A DNA stretch of 64,000 nt from JBNKEI01 sp050288705 (GTDB lineage Bacteria > Myxococcota > Myxococcia > Myxococcales > UBA5297), in assembly GCA_050288705.1 (NCBI GenBank), contig JBNKEI010000111.1, forward strand, positions 6,291-70,290, in the 5' to 3' direction. The notes beneath the pieces are model-generated. The model ran no database searches. It was given only the letters and a program-made list of their open reading frames with translations, and was not told where the DNA came from. The translations under genes were made by a program, and so were the position numbers. Positions 1 through 7,607 of the stretch are shown one piece after another (the stretch's first letter is position 1; each line of letters starts with the position of its first letter).

Positions 1-1
1 A

Positions 2-877
2 ACTACTCAGCAGGCAGTAGAGTGGGCTAGGCAAGTTCGCGCTCCTGACGGAACCTACCCCTTATTTAACGATGCCATGCTCGATGCGGCTCCGGAAATT
101 GATTGGGTAGTTGCCTTAGCTCAATCGCTTGGACTAGCAAAACCGAGTAGTCATAATTTTCCCCTCTCCCATTGGGAGAGGGCTAGGGTGAGGGTCACTG
201 ACCCCTGGTTAGTAAACCTACCATCGACAGGATGGATTCTGCTGGGAATGGGCGAAGAATCCTGGATTGCATTTGATGTAGGGCCGGTAGGAAGCGCTTA
301 TCAGCCCGGACACGCGCATGCCGATTCCTTGACTTTTGAAATGTGGCTTCACGGGCGTCGACTTTGCGTGGACTACGGCGTTTCCAGTTACCAAAAAGAC
401 CAAGCCCGAGCACAAACCCGGTCCACCAGGGTGCACAATACAGCGGAGATAGACAATCTCGATTCCAGCGAAACCTGGGCGGCCTTTCGGATGGGCCGGC
501 GCGCCCAGGCCGCTCTTTTAGATGCGCAGATTGCGAAAAATGGAGAAATTCGAGTTAAAGCTCAGCATTCTGGTTATGCCTGGCGCCATGGCCAGCCATT
601 ACATATTAGAGAAATAGTTTTGCAGCATAATTCCTTGCATGTAGTGGATCGTGTGCGGGGATTGGCACAGCAAATGTGTTCCCGAATACGCATGGACCAA
701 CAAGCTCTAGAAGCGTTTAATAACCAGGTGAATGTGCGCAGTAAGCCAGCCAACTTTAATACGGCTTCCGATTCGTGGTATCCATTATTTGGTATTGGTC
801 AAAAAGCAAAAGTATACGAGGTAGTGGTAAAAGCGCCTTCATTGTTGGAAATTCATTGGTGGATAGAATGGCATTAA
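2..877 (+). CDS. Heparinase II/III-like polysaccharide lyase, 5' partial
   Basis: The reading frame is open to the window edge, so the start lies upstream; the first in-window Met is at 77. The C-terminal part matches the heparinase II/III beta-sandwich domain: a GHAHAD motif followed by an aromatic/charged stretch and a conserved VDYGVSSYQ segment, features of enzymes that cleave or remodel acidic polysaccharides. A copy of the local palindromic repeat lies in frame and is translated as PLSHWERARVRV between the helical and sandwich regions, so the gene has tolerated an insertion of about 12 residues. The gene is followed, after an apparent insertion, by other surface polysaccharide genes on the same strand, which fits a role in exopolysaccharide or O-antigen processing. 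The exact substrate cannot be told. Confidence 0.75.
   Translation, partial: TTQQAVEWARQVRAPDGTYPLFNDAMLDAAPEIDWVVALAQSLGLAKPSSHNFPLSHWERARVRVTDPWLVNLPSTGWILLGMGEESWIAFDVGPVGSAYQPGHAHADSLTFEMWLHGRRLCVDYGVSSYQKDQARAQTRSTRVHNTAEIDNLDSSETWAAFRMGRRAQAALLDAQIAKNGEIRVKAQHSGYAWRHGQPLHIREIVLQHNSLHVVDRVRGLAQQMCSRIRMDQQALEAFNNQVNVRSKPANFNTASDSWYPLFGIGQKAKVYEVVVKAPSLLEIHWWIEWH
161..196 (+). repeat. Palindromic repeat inside the heparinase-like gene
   Basis: The stretch consists of CCCCTCTCCC, a short spacer, GGGAGAGGG, then CTAGGGTGAGGG. This is the repeat core found at seven other places in the window. CTCTCCC and GGGAGAG form a short hairpin. It is read through in frame and adds residues that do not look like the domain around them. 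Confidence 0.85.
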
Positions 878-990
878 ATAAATAAAGCATGCCTATACGG
901 AAAACGCTCGTGTAGTTCCACGTTTGCCAAAAAAGGGGGTTGGAGGATTTGTTTTTGTCTAGCACTCGATTGCCCTGACAAAAGCTCCTT

Positions 991-1902
991 TTAATGCCCA
1001 CTGCTCTCATTTTCATGGCGTTGTCGGAGATAATCTTCGAGACGATGAGTGCCAAACGAAGGAACGATGGCGTTATTGTCCCGGGAGGCGCCGAACGCAA
1101 TGGTGCCAACAAAAAAGTCGCCTAACTCGTATAGGTTACGACTGAACGGTTGAAGTGCCCGTACTGCCAGTTGAGCGAGTCCCAAGGGAATGCGTCGTAC
1201 CTTGATGGGGCGGTTCAAAACTCGGCCACAAACGCTTGCCAACCCAAAAGAATCAAATGCCTCCGGGCCACCTATCGGCAAGGTCTTATTTACCTGCGCA
1301 TCGTCGAGGAGTGAATCAGAAACAAACGAGGCCAGGTCAACCAACGAGATAGGATTAAATCTCAATTTCCCGTCTCCGGCAGTCCACAAAGTGCCCGAGC
1401 GACACATGCAAAACACTTCCCACATGTCAGAGAAAAAACCGCTGGGCTGGACGATGACCGATGGCAATCCAGATTTGCGCAGTGCCTCTTCAACCTCGCC
1501 TTTCATACGCACCATTGCGACCGGATGGTCAAGGCTGGCAAAAGCCACACTAAGCAGGCCAAACTTTCGTACTCGGGCGTTCTGGGCCTCTTTCAGAAGA
1601 TTTAGGTTTGCATCGACATCTACCGTACGTCGCGCTACGCGATCTTTTTGCCTGGTTTTGCCCAGCGCAGTGAAGACCATGTCCACGCCATCAAGCGAGC
1701 CTCGTAGAGAGACGCTATCAGTCACTTGGACTTCTCGAATTTCCGCACAGTATTGAGCCGTGTTTCCTAGGCGCTGAGCATTGCGCACTAATGCTCGCAC
1801 CCGGTGACCACGGCTTGCCAAGGCCCGTACGATTTCTTTGCCTGCGTTTCCAGTGGCGCCTGCCACTGCAATGGTGAGCACAGAATGTGAAGTCAAAGTC
1901 AT
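991..1902 (-). CDS. NAD(P)-binding SDR-family protein (NmrA/NAD(P)H-binding type)
   Basis: The N-terminus carries the extended Rossmann motif VAGATGNAGKEIVRAL, followed by an HRVRALVRN strand that usually contacts NADP. This is the layout of atypical short-chain dehydrogenases of the NmrA/TMR type, and 303 residues is a normal length. These proteins serve as redox sensors, epimerase-like enzymes or assembly factors; the substrate cannot be inferred. It reads against the polysaccharide operon. Together with the universal stress protein remnant behind it, it sits between an intact and a decayed copy of the heparinase gene tail, so it may be part of an inserted cargo. Confidence 0.8.
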   Translation of the reverse strand: MTLTSHSVLTIAVAGATGNAGKEIVRALASRGHRVRALVRNAQRLGNTAQYCAEIREVQVTDSVSLRGSLDGVDMVFTALGKTRQKDRVARRTVDVDANLNLLKEAQNARVRKFGLLSVAFASLDHPVAMVRMKGEVEEALRKSGLPSVIVQPSGFFSDMWEVFCMCRSGTLWTAGDGKLRFNPISLVDLASFVSDSLLDDAQVNKTLPIGGPEAFDSFGLASVCGRVLNRPIKVRRIPLGLAQLAVRALQPFSRNLYELGDFFVGTIAFGASRDNNAIVPSFGTHRLEDYLRQRHENESSGH

Positions 1903-1934
1903 TGAGTACCTCGGGCGGCTAATACATTTTGTTT

Positions 1935-2133
1935 TCAGGTCCTATTCTTCCGTACCACCAGAACGGGAATCTCGACCCGATGACGTATAGGACTACCGTT
2001 TCCCCCCCCAGAGAAGATCTCCAAGCAACCGGTTACCGTGGGCGCCCATAACCAGCATATCGACTTTGTGCTCTTCCGAAAAGGCAACCAGTTCTGCTGA
2101 CAATTGCCGTATCGCTCTCATCCAGTCCTTCTT
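1935..2133 (-). pseudogene. Universal stress protein, C-terminal remnant
   Basis: On the minus strand one frame reads KDWMRAIRQLSAELVAFSEE and then HKVDMLVMGAHGNRLLGDLLWG, the ATP-binding loop (GxHG) of UspA proteins. After a run of eight G a second frame continues with GSPIRHRVEIPVLVVRKN and a stop at 1935-1937, which is the usual C-terminal strand of the family. The break at the homopolymer is a frameshift. The N-terminal half is missing and the homology stops at 2133, exactly where the heparinase-tail duplicate begins. I see no intact start, so this is a broken gene. Confidence 0.75.
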
Positions 2134-2268
2134 GAATACGCATAGACCAAGAAGCTTGAAGCTCTTATAGATAACGGTGCAGTAAGCCAGCCAGCTTTAA
2201 TATGGCTTCTAGACTGTGGTATCCATTGTTTGGTGTTGGCTAAAAAGCAATGTACACGGAATTAATAG
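2134..2268 (+). pseudogene. Decayed duplicate of the heparinase-like gene tail
   Basis: This stretch aligns with 684-815 of the heparinase-like gene. Shared runs include GAATACGCAT, CAGTAAGCCAGCCA, CTTTAATA and GTGGTATCCATT, with substitutions and a small deletion in the middle. A CAA codon has become TAA, so it no longer codes. It lies just before the start of the next polysaccharide gene, in the place the genuine gene tail would occupy if the SDR/stress-protein segment were removed. Confidence 0.8.
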
Positions 2269-2278
2269 GTAACCAAAT

Positions 2279-4432
2279 GTGAAACAAATTGCGCAAAGCT
2301 ATAAAACCGGTGAGCTAAAAATAGTGGACGTGCCGTCCCCTAGCGTTCCTCGGGGGGGAATTCTAGTAGAAACTGCGGCTTCGTTAATTTCCGCGGGAAC
2401 TGAGCGAATGCTCATTGATTTGGCGCGTAAGAATTTGCTGCAGAAAGCCAAATCTAGGCCTGATTTAGTTACCAAAGTAATAGAAAAAGTAAAAAGAGAA
2501 GGGGCCTTGGCTGCCTTAGAAACTGTACGCAGTAAGTTAGATTCTCCCATACCTCTAGGGTATTCGCTAGCCGGCCGGATCACGGCGGTAGGGCAGGAAA
2601 CAACCGGCTTGGCAGTAGGCGATCGGGTGGCTTGCGCGGGAGCTGGCTACGCGAATCACGCCCAAGCAAATGCCGTTCCGCAAAATTTGGCAGTGCCTAT
2701 TCCTACCAATGTTTCCGACGAAGAAGCTGCTTTTGTGACGGTGGGGGCAATCGCGCTGCAAGGCGTACGCCTAGTAAAACCAACATTAGGGGAAGTAGTG
2801 GCAGTTATTGGTTTAGGCTTGTTGGGGCAAATTGCCGCCTCGCTGCTACGTGCCCATGGCTGCGATGTGATAGCCATGGACAAAGATCCCAACAAAGTAA
2901 GTCTAGCAATTAAGCGTGGTGCGATAAGGGGAGCGACTATTGGAACCGACGATCCGCAGGCGGTAGTCAGAGCAATTTCCCGGGGTCGAGGGGTAGATTC
3001 GGTAGTTATTACTGCCTCTTCCAGTACCAATGACCCCCTGGTTTTAGCGGGAGATATTGCTCGCGAGCGCGCCAAAATATCCATAGTGGGCTTTATGCCT
3101 TTGGAAATTCCGCGCCAGTCTTATTACGAAAAAGAATTGGAAGTAGTAGTGTCACGCAGTTACGGTCCTGGACGTTATGACCCCGATTATGAAGAACGGG
3201 GCATTGATTATCCACTAGGTTACGTGCGCTGGACCGAACAACGTAATTTGCAAGCGGTAGTTAATGCTATTGCTTCCCAGCGACTGGATGTCAAAGGGCT
3301 AATTACCCATCGATTTGATTTTGATAATGTAATGGATGCTTATGCATTAATTACTGGGGAAAAATCCGAACCGCATCTAGGAATAGTACTCACCTATCCC
3401 CCAGACATTAATAAAGAAAGCGAACTGAATCGGGCGCCAGTAATAGTTCGCCATTCCTCGGGGCTAGGCAAAGTAGGAATAGCGGTAGTAGGAACGGGCT
3501 CGTTTGCTACCTCGGTATTGTTGCCCAAACTCACTAACATTTCTCGCGCTTGTTTAGTGGCAACCGCGTCTGGTCGCGGACTTTCCGCCAATCATGCGGC
3601 TGAGCGGTTTGGAGCTAAGCGCGTAGCCCAAAGCTTTGAGGAAATTCTGCAAATGGATGATGTTGAGGTGGTGGTTATTGCTACCCGGCATAATACCCAT
3701 GCGTCTATGGCCGCCAAAGCATTACGAGCGGGCAAAAGTGTTTTTTTGGAAAAACCAGCAGCCATCAATAATCAGCAATTAGCAGAGCTGCAAACAGCAG
3801 TAAAGGAAACGCAAGGGCGTATTATGGTAGGTTTCAATCGTCGATTTGCGCCTTTTGCTAAAGCCGTGAAAGAAGCTTTTGCAGCGCGTACCACCGGATT
3901 GATAATGCAGGCCCGTATTAATGCGGGAGCTATTCCCAAAGGTAATTGGATTACTACCAGCGATGAAGGAGGGGGAAGAATTGTTGGGGAAGGATGTCAT
4001 TTCATCGACCTGTTTTCATATTGGAGCGGTTCCTTTCCCTATCGAGTTTCGGCGCACTCCATTGGACCAGGGGGAGGGTATAGTCGCGATGATAACATGG
4101 CTATTACTCTTTCCTTTGGTGACGGAAGTGTCGGCTCGCTGATTTATACTTCCATGGGAGACTCTTCCATAGGCAAAGAATGTTACGAGGTGATTAGTGA
4201 AGGGCATGTAGCGCAAATTAATGATTGGCGCAAATTAACTACTATTTCTGGCGGAAAAACTAAAAATAAACTGGCATTGAAAGCCAATAAAGGTCATCAG
4301 GAAGAACTAGAAGCTTTTTTGGATGCCTGCTGGAAACAAAAACCAAGCCCTATTGACTGGGAGTCAATAGAAGCTACTACCCTGGCGACGTTTTATGCGG
4401 AGAGGTCGTGGAGGGAACAGAAATGTTTGTAA
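2279..4432 (+). CDS. Bi-domain oxidoreductase: zinc-type alcohol dehydrogenase fused to Gfo/Idh/MocA dehydrogenase
   Basis: Residues about 1-370 form a medium-chain dehydrogenase: a GroES-like part (SAGTERML, GDRVACAGAGYANHA) and a nucleotide-binding part with VIGLGLLGQIAA. Residues about 395-717 form a Gfo/Idh/MocA dehydrogenase with VVGTGSFA and the EKP motif (VFLEKPAAINN). This fusion is well known from capsule and O-antigen loci, where it is thought to act on a nucleotide sugar; the substrate is unknown. The start is GTG at 2279, an ATG one frame off overlaps it, and no strong ribosome site is visible. The stop codon TAA is supplied by the first bases (GTAAC) of the repeat element that follows. 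The next genes continue the same locus. Confidence 0.9.
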   Translation: MKQIAQSYKTGELKIVDVPSPSVPRGGILVETAASLISAGTERMLIDLARKNLLQKAKSRPDLVTKVIEKVKREGALAALETVRSKLDSPIPLGYSLAGRITAVGQETTGLAVGDRVACAGAGYANHAQANAVPQNLAVPIPTNVSDEEAAFVTVGAIALQGVRLVKPTLGEVVAVIGLGLLGQIAASLLRAHGCDVIAMDKDPNKVSLAIKRGAIRGATIGTDDPQAVVRAISRGRGVDSVVITASSSTNDPLVLAGDIARERAKISIVGFMPLEIPRQSYYEKELEVVVSRSYGPGRYDPDYEERGIDYPLGYVRWTEQRNLQAVVNAIASQRLDVKGLITHRFDFDNVMDAYALITGEKSEPHLGIVLTYPPDINKESELNRAPVIVRHSSGLGKVGIAVVGTGSFATSVLLPKLTNISRACLVATASGRGLSANHAAERFGAKRVAQSFEEILQMDDVEVVVIATRHNTHASMAAKALRAGKSVFLEKPAAINNQQLAELQTAVKETQGRIMVGFNRRFAPFAKAVKEAFAARTTGLIMQARINAGAIPKGNWITTSDEGGGRIVGEGCHFIDLFSYWSGSFPYRVSAHSIGPGGGYSRDDNMAITLSFGDGSVGSLIYTSMGDSSIGKECYEVISEGHVAQINDWRKLTTISGGKTKNKLALKANKGHQEELEAFLDACWKQKPSPIDWESIEATTLATFYAERSWREQKCL

Positions 4433-4628
4433 CTATTCAGTGACAGCTTGCAACAACCCAGTCGCGCCAATTCTGCCAGTCCCTTTGGGAGAGAGTTAGA
4501 GTGAGGGCAAAATGAGTCACAAATCCAGTCTAGACTCGCAAACCCTCACCCTAACCCTCTCCCAGGGGGAGAGGGAATGTTTGCAAGCTCCCATCTTTCT
4601 CGGGGGAGAAGGGTCGCTGAATAGTTAC
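4429..4628. repeat. 200-bp MITE-like element with 16-bp terminal inverted repeats
   Basis: The left end GTAACTATTCAGTGAC and right end GTCGCTGAATAGTTAC are inverted repeats with one mismatch. A second inverted pair just inside (AGCTTGCAA and TTGCAAGCT) extends them. Inside lie two copies of the window's GGGAGAGGGTTAGGGTGAGGG-type repeat in opposite orientation (about 4479-4507 and 4542-4575). There is no coding capacity. The whole fills the gap between two polysaccharide genes and could fold into a long hairpin in the transcript. Such an element would need a transposase in trans; none is recognisable in this window. Confidence 0.8.
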
Positions 4629-4653
4629 AAATGAGCCGAACGGGAATAACTGA

Positions 4654-6042
4654 ATGGATTGCGAACGCCTATATCAGCATTTACCGCTAGCGCTCCAGAA
4701 TATTGCGGTTTCTGTGGAAGGGTGGCGGATTGCTCGTCTGCGGTATAATAGCTATTTTAAAAAGCAGCTTTCGCAAGCATTAGCGCGAGAAAAATATAAT
4801 TCACAGCGAATGGAAGAGTATCGCCGTACTCGGCTACGGGAATTTATTCGCCATGCCGCAACCCAAGTACCCTATTATCGCCAGCTTTTTCGGGAATTAA
4901 AAATTTGTGCCAATGACATAGTTACACTCGACGATTTGAAAAAATTGCCTATTTTAACTAAAGCTAAAGTGCGCTCTAATCCTGCGCAATTCGTTCCCGA
5001 CAATATCTCTTCATTAACGCCTATGCGCGCCCATACTAGTGGCACAACCGGGGCAGGACTGAAATTCTTTGTTACCCGGAAAGCCCACCGTGAGCAATGG
5101 GCAACTTGGTGGCGCTACCGTAAAGCCCACGGAATTGGGTTGAAAGAATGGTGTGCCTATTTTGGGGGAAGAGCAATAGTTCCAATCGGACAACCAGCGC
5201 CTCCCTATTGGCGAGTAAATTATCCAGGACGGCAGGTCTTATTCAGCGGCTATCATTTAGGACCAGCCACCGCATTGAGCTATATTCAGCATTTGCAAAA
5301 ATTATCTTTGCGGTGGATTCATGGGTATCCCTCTTTGCTTTCTCTACTGGCTTTTTACATTCTTCAATGGAATATTAAAATTACTAAAATCAAATGGGTG
5401 ACAATCGGGGCAGAAAGCTTGCTTCCACATCAAGCAGAAACCATTTTTCGAGCATTTGGAGTTACTCCAATTCAGCACTATGGAATGGCCGAGGGAGTGT
5501 CCAATATTTCTGAATGCCCTGGAAACCAGCTCCATGTAGATGAAGATTTCTCCATTGTCGAGTTTGTTCTCTTTCAAAACAATGTCTATAGTATTATTGG
5601 AACCAATTACTTAAACCCTGCCTTTCCTCTAATTCGTTACGACACTGGCGATACGGCTATATTAGGCGAAAATACTTGTTCCTGTGGTCGCCAGGGAAGA
5701 ATAATAAGATCTATTGATGGCCGGGTAGAAGATTACCTAGTAGCTAAAGATGGTAGCTTATTGGGTCGTATGGACCACCTTTTTAAAAACCTAACGCACA
5801 TTCAGGAAGCACAAATCGTTCAAAACAAACCAGGTCGGGCTATATTGCGAATTGTTAGAGCGCCCAAATATTCGCCGCAAGATGAAAAAGAATTGCGGGC
5901 TTCGATAACGAAATATGTGGGAGATAAAATTGAGATAGCTATTCAATACGTAGAGCAAATTGAGAAAACCGCCATCGGAAAATTGCGGTTGGTAGTTTCC
6001 ACCACTAGTAAACGAGCTAGCTGCCAGAATGAAGCCCGATAA
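4654..6042 (+). CDS. CapK-like adenylate-forming ligase (phenylacetate-CoA ligase family)
   Basis: The protein has the layout of the CapK/coenzyme F390 synthetase branch of adenylate-forming enzymes: helical N-terminus (LREFIRHAATQVPYYRQLF), a TSGTTGAGLKFF phosphate loop near residue 130, HYGMAEGVS near 276, and RYDTGD followed by a CSCGRQGR zinc knuckle near 340. C-terminal residues resemble the small mobile lid domain. Members in polysaccharide loci are thought to activate acyl groups for sugar decoration, but few have a proven substrate. It overlaps the next glycosyltransferase gene by 14 bases, so the two are probably translated together. Confidence 0.88.
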   Translation: MDCERLYQHLPLALQNIAVSVEGWRIARLRYNSYFKKQLSQALAREKYNSQRMEEYRRTRLREFIRHAATQVPYYRQLFRELKICANDIVTLDDLKKLPILTKAKVRSNPAQFVPDNISSLTPMRAHTSGTTGAGLKFFVTRKAHREQWATWWRYRKAHGIGLKEWCAYFGGRAIVPIGQPAPPYWRVNYPGRQVLFSGYHLGPATALSYIQHLQKLSLRWIHGYPSLLSLLAFYILQWNIKITKIKWVTIGAESLLPHQAETIFRAFGVTPIQHYGMAEGVSNISECPGNQLHVDEDFSIVEFVLFQNNVYSIIGTNYLNPAFPLIRYDTGDTAILGENTCSCGRQGRIIRSIDGRVEDYLVAKDGSLLGRMDHLFKNLTHIQEAQIVQNKPGRAILRIVRAPKYSPQDEKELRASITKYVGDKIEIAIQYVEQIEKTAIGKLRLVVSTTSKRASCQNEAR

Positions 6043-7165
6043 GCAAGGTCTGAAAATAGCTCATATTCTTCCGGTAAATGCCAAGCTTGGCGCCGGCATA
6101 TGGAATCCCACTATTTCTATAGCCCAAGAACAAGTAAAACTGGGACATCGGGTTTTTATTGTTACGTCGATAATAAATAAATCAGTTACCGTGCCGGGAA
6201 TAGAGTGCAGCTTCTGGTCAAACGTTGGAGAAATATTTTCACTTTTAGAACAAATACGTCCGGATATTGTTCATCTGCATAGTTTGTGGACGCTTCCTTG
6301 TTTAGTTGCTTGTCTATTTTGTTGGAGAGATAAAAGACCCTATTTTTTAAGTCCCCATGGAATGTTAATGCCCGCGGCAATGGGGCGCAAACAATGGAAG
6401 AAAATTCCCTACTGGAATCTAATAGAAAAGCATTTGGTAGCTAATTGCCAAACGGTTTTTGTAGCAAGCGAAATAGAGGCCAAAGAGGTTAGCAAAATCT
6501 TTCCCAAGCTTGCTATCCAAGTTGCCCCCTTTGGTGCGCCAGAGCCAGAAGAAGGCAATGTGGGTTTGCCTCATGTTCTTGCGGGATTGGAAGGATACAT
6601 ACTGTATTTAGGAAGAATACATCCCATCAAAAACTTGGAAGCTCTAGTTGAGACATCTGGCGACTTGCCCGACCGGTGGGCCCTAGTTATGGCGGGAAAT
6701 GCGGGTATCCCGGAGTATTTCCATAAGCTGGAAAAAATTGATAATTGGGCGAAAAAAGTTATTTATCTGGGTGATGTGCGCGGGACTTTGAAATGGTCGC
6801 TAATAAAAAAAGCGCAAGTTTTAGTTTTGCCGTCGCATTCGGAAAATTTTGGAAACGTAGTGCTGGAAGCTTTGTCGGTAGGTACTCCGGTAATTGCATC
6901 CAAGGGTACTCCCTGGAGTATTCTGGAGTTGAAGAATGCCGGGCTATGGATCGATTGCAATTCGGTAATATTAAGAGAGGCATTATACTCGGTGTTTGCA
7001 GAACCGGAAATCTGGGAAACTCGCCGAAAAAACGCTCTAAATGTAGCACAAAAATTTTCGTGGAGATCGGTCGCCAAAACCTTGTGTGACTGCTATAGAG
7101 TATATTCCCTCTCCCCTTGGGAGAGGGTTAGGGTGAGGGGGGAAGTCAATGACAGTCACTATTGA
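6029..7165 (+). CDS. Glycosyltransferase family 4 protein
   Basis: A GT-B fold retaining glycosyltransferase: N-terminal acceptor domain opening with KIAHILPVNAKLGAGIWNP, a SPHGMLMP segment, YLGRIHPIKNL starting the donor domain, and the SENFGNVVLEALSVGTPVIAS motif with the GT4 E-x7-E arrangement. It likely adds a sugar during assembly of the local polysaccharide at the cytoplasmic membrane. The last residues (SLSPWERVRVRG and following) come from a palindromic repeat, so the natural C-terminus, expected shortly after FSWRSVAKTLCDCYR, has been replaced. If the 468 bases between two direct copies of that repeat were removed, this frame would continue into the gene at 7601. Confidence 0.88.
   Translation: MKPDKQGLKIAHILPVNAKLGAGIWNPTISIAQEQVKLGHRVFIVTSIINKSVTVPGIECSFWSNVGEIFSLLEQIRPDIVHLHSLWTLPCLVACLFCWRDKRPYFLSPHGMLMPAAMGRKQWKKIPYWNLIEKHLVANCQTVFVASEIEAKEVSKIFPKLAIQVAPFGAPEPEEGNVGLPHVLAGLEGYILYLGRIHPIKNLEALVETSGDLPDRWALVMAGNAGIPEYFHKLEKIDNWAKKVIYLGDVRGTLKWSLIKKAQVLVLPSHSENFGNVVLEALSVGTPVIASKGTPWSILELKNAGLWIDCNSVILREALYSVFAEPEIWETRRKNALNVAQKFSWRSVAKTLCDCYRVYSLSPWERVRVRGEVNDSHY
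7102..7139 (+). repeat. Direct repeat copy upstream of the DUF559 gene
   Basis: ATATTCCCTCTCCCC, then TTGGGAGAGGGTTAGGGTGA and GGG. It is 38 bases long and differs at one position from the copy at 7570-7607. It is translated in frame as the tail of the glycosyltransferase before it and ends nine bases before the DUF559 start codon. Confidence 0.9.
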
Positions 7166-7604
7166 GCGCTGTCGTCAGTTACGTCTTAACGCTACGTACG
7201 CCGAAAAACGGCTTTGGTTCATACTGCGCAAGCAACAACTTGGGGGCTTCAAGTTTCGGAGGCAACACCCACTTGGTCCGTATATCCTCGATTTTTTCTG
7301 CCCGCAAAAGAGACTCGCCATCGAAGTAGATGGGGATTCGCATTTTTTGTTAGACGGTCCTCGCAAAGATGCTTTGCGAACAACATATCTTAGGCAGGCT
7401 GGAATTCAGGTGATCCGATTTACTAACGCAGATGTTTTGCGGCATCCTGAACTTATCAAGCAAGTTCTATGGAAAATACTTATGGACCCTCACCCTAACC
7501 CTCTCCCAGAGGGAGAGGGTAATTCAAAGGTATCCACTGTCCAGAATACAAAAGGGGAGACATTCCAAGATATTCCCTCTCCCTTTGGGAGAGGGTTAGG
7601 GTGA
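7149..7604 (+). CDS. DUF559 endonuclease-like protein
   Basis: The protein opens with RCRQLRLNATYAEKRLWFIL and contains KFRRQHPLGPYILDFFCPQK and then LAIEVDGDSHF, the core of the DUF559 family. That family shares the restriction-endonuclease fold of Vsr (very short patch repair) nucleases: Asp in YILDF and Glu/Asp in IEVDG are the expected metal ligands, and VIRFTNADVLRHPELI closes the domain near residue 115. The last 35 residues are translated repeat (PHPNPLPEGEG, then IPSPFGRGLG). One repeat copy lies just upstream, one inverted copy lies in its 3' part, and its stop codon lies in a further direct copy. It interrupts a glycosyltransferase operon to which it has no obvious functional link. 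Confidence 0.85.
   Translation: MTVTIERCRQLRLNATYAEKRLWFILRKQQLGGFKFRRQHPLGPYILDFFCPQKRLAIEVDGDSHFLLDGPRKDALRTTYLRQAGIQVIRFTNADVLRHPELIKQVLWKILMDPHPNPLPEGEGNSKVSTVQNTKGETFQDIPSPFGRGLG
7487..7519 (-). repeat. Inverted repeat copy inside the DUF559 gene
   Basis: CCCTCACCCTAACCCTCTCC followed by CAGAGGGAGAGGG is the same repeat read from the other strand. It is translated in frame as PHPNPLPEGEG within the C-terminal tail of the nuclease-like protein, outside the conserved domain. Confidence 0.9.
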
Positions 7605-7607
7605 GGG
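7570..7607 (+). repeat. Direct repeat copy carrying a stop/start overlap
   Basis: This is the same 38-base sequence as at 7102-7139 with one mismatch. Its GGGTGAGGG holds both the TGA stop of the DUF559 gene (7602-7604) and a GTG codon (7601-7603) that is the only start-like codon available near the 5' end of the next gene. Confidence 0.9.

Noticed and set aside
1..14. ACTACTCAGC at the left edge resembles the terminal repeat GTAACTATTCAG
   Set aside because: Here it encodes Thr-Thr-Gln-Gln in a conserved part of the heparinase-like protein, so chance similarity is more likely than a repeat.
1190..1756. 188-codon plus-strand frame opposite the SDR gene
   Set aside because: It is antisense to a clear Rossmann-fold gene, with biased Ser/Arg/Thr composition typical of a shadow frame.
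7149..7604. DUF559 gene as part of a restriction-modification system
   Set aside because: No methyltransferase, specificity subunit or helicase gene lies nearby; the repeats around it are the only consistent context.
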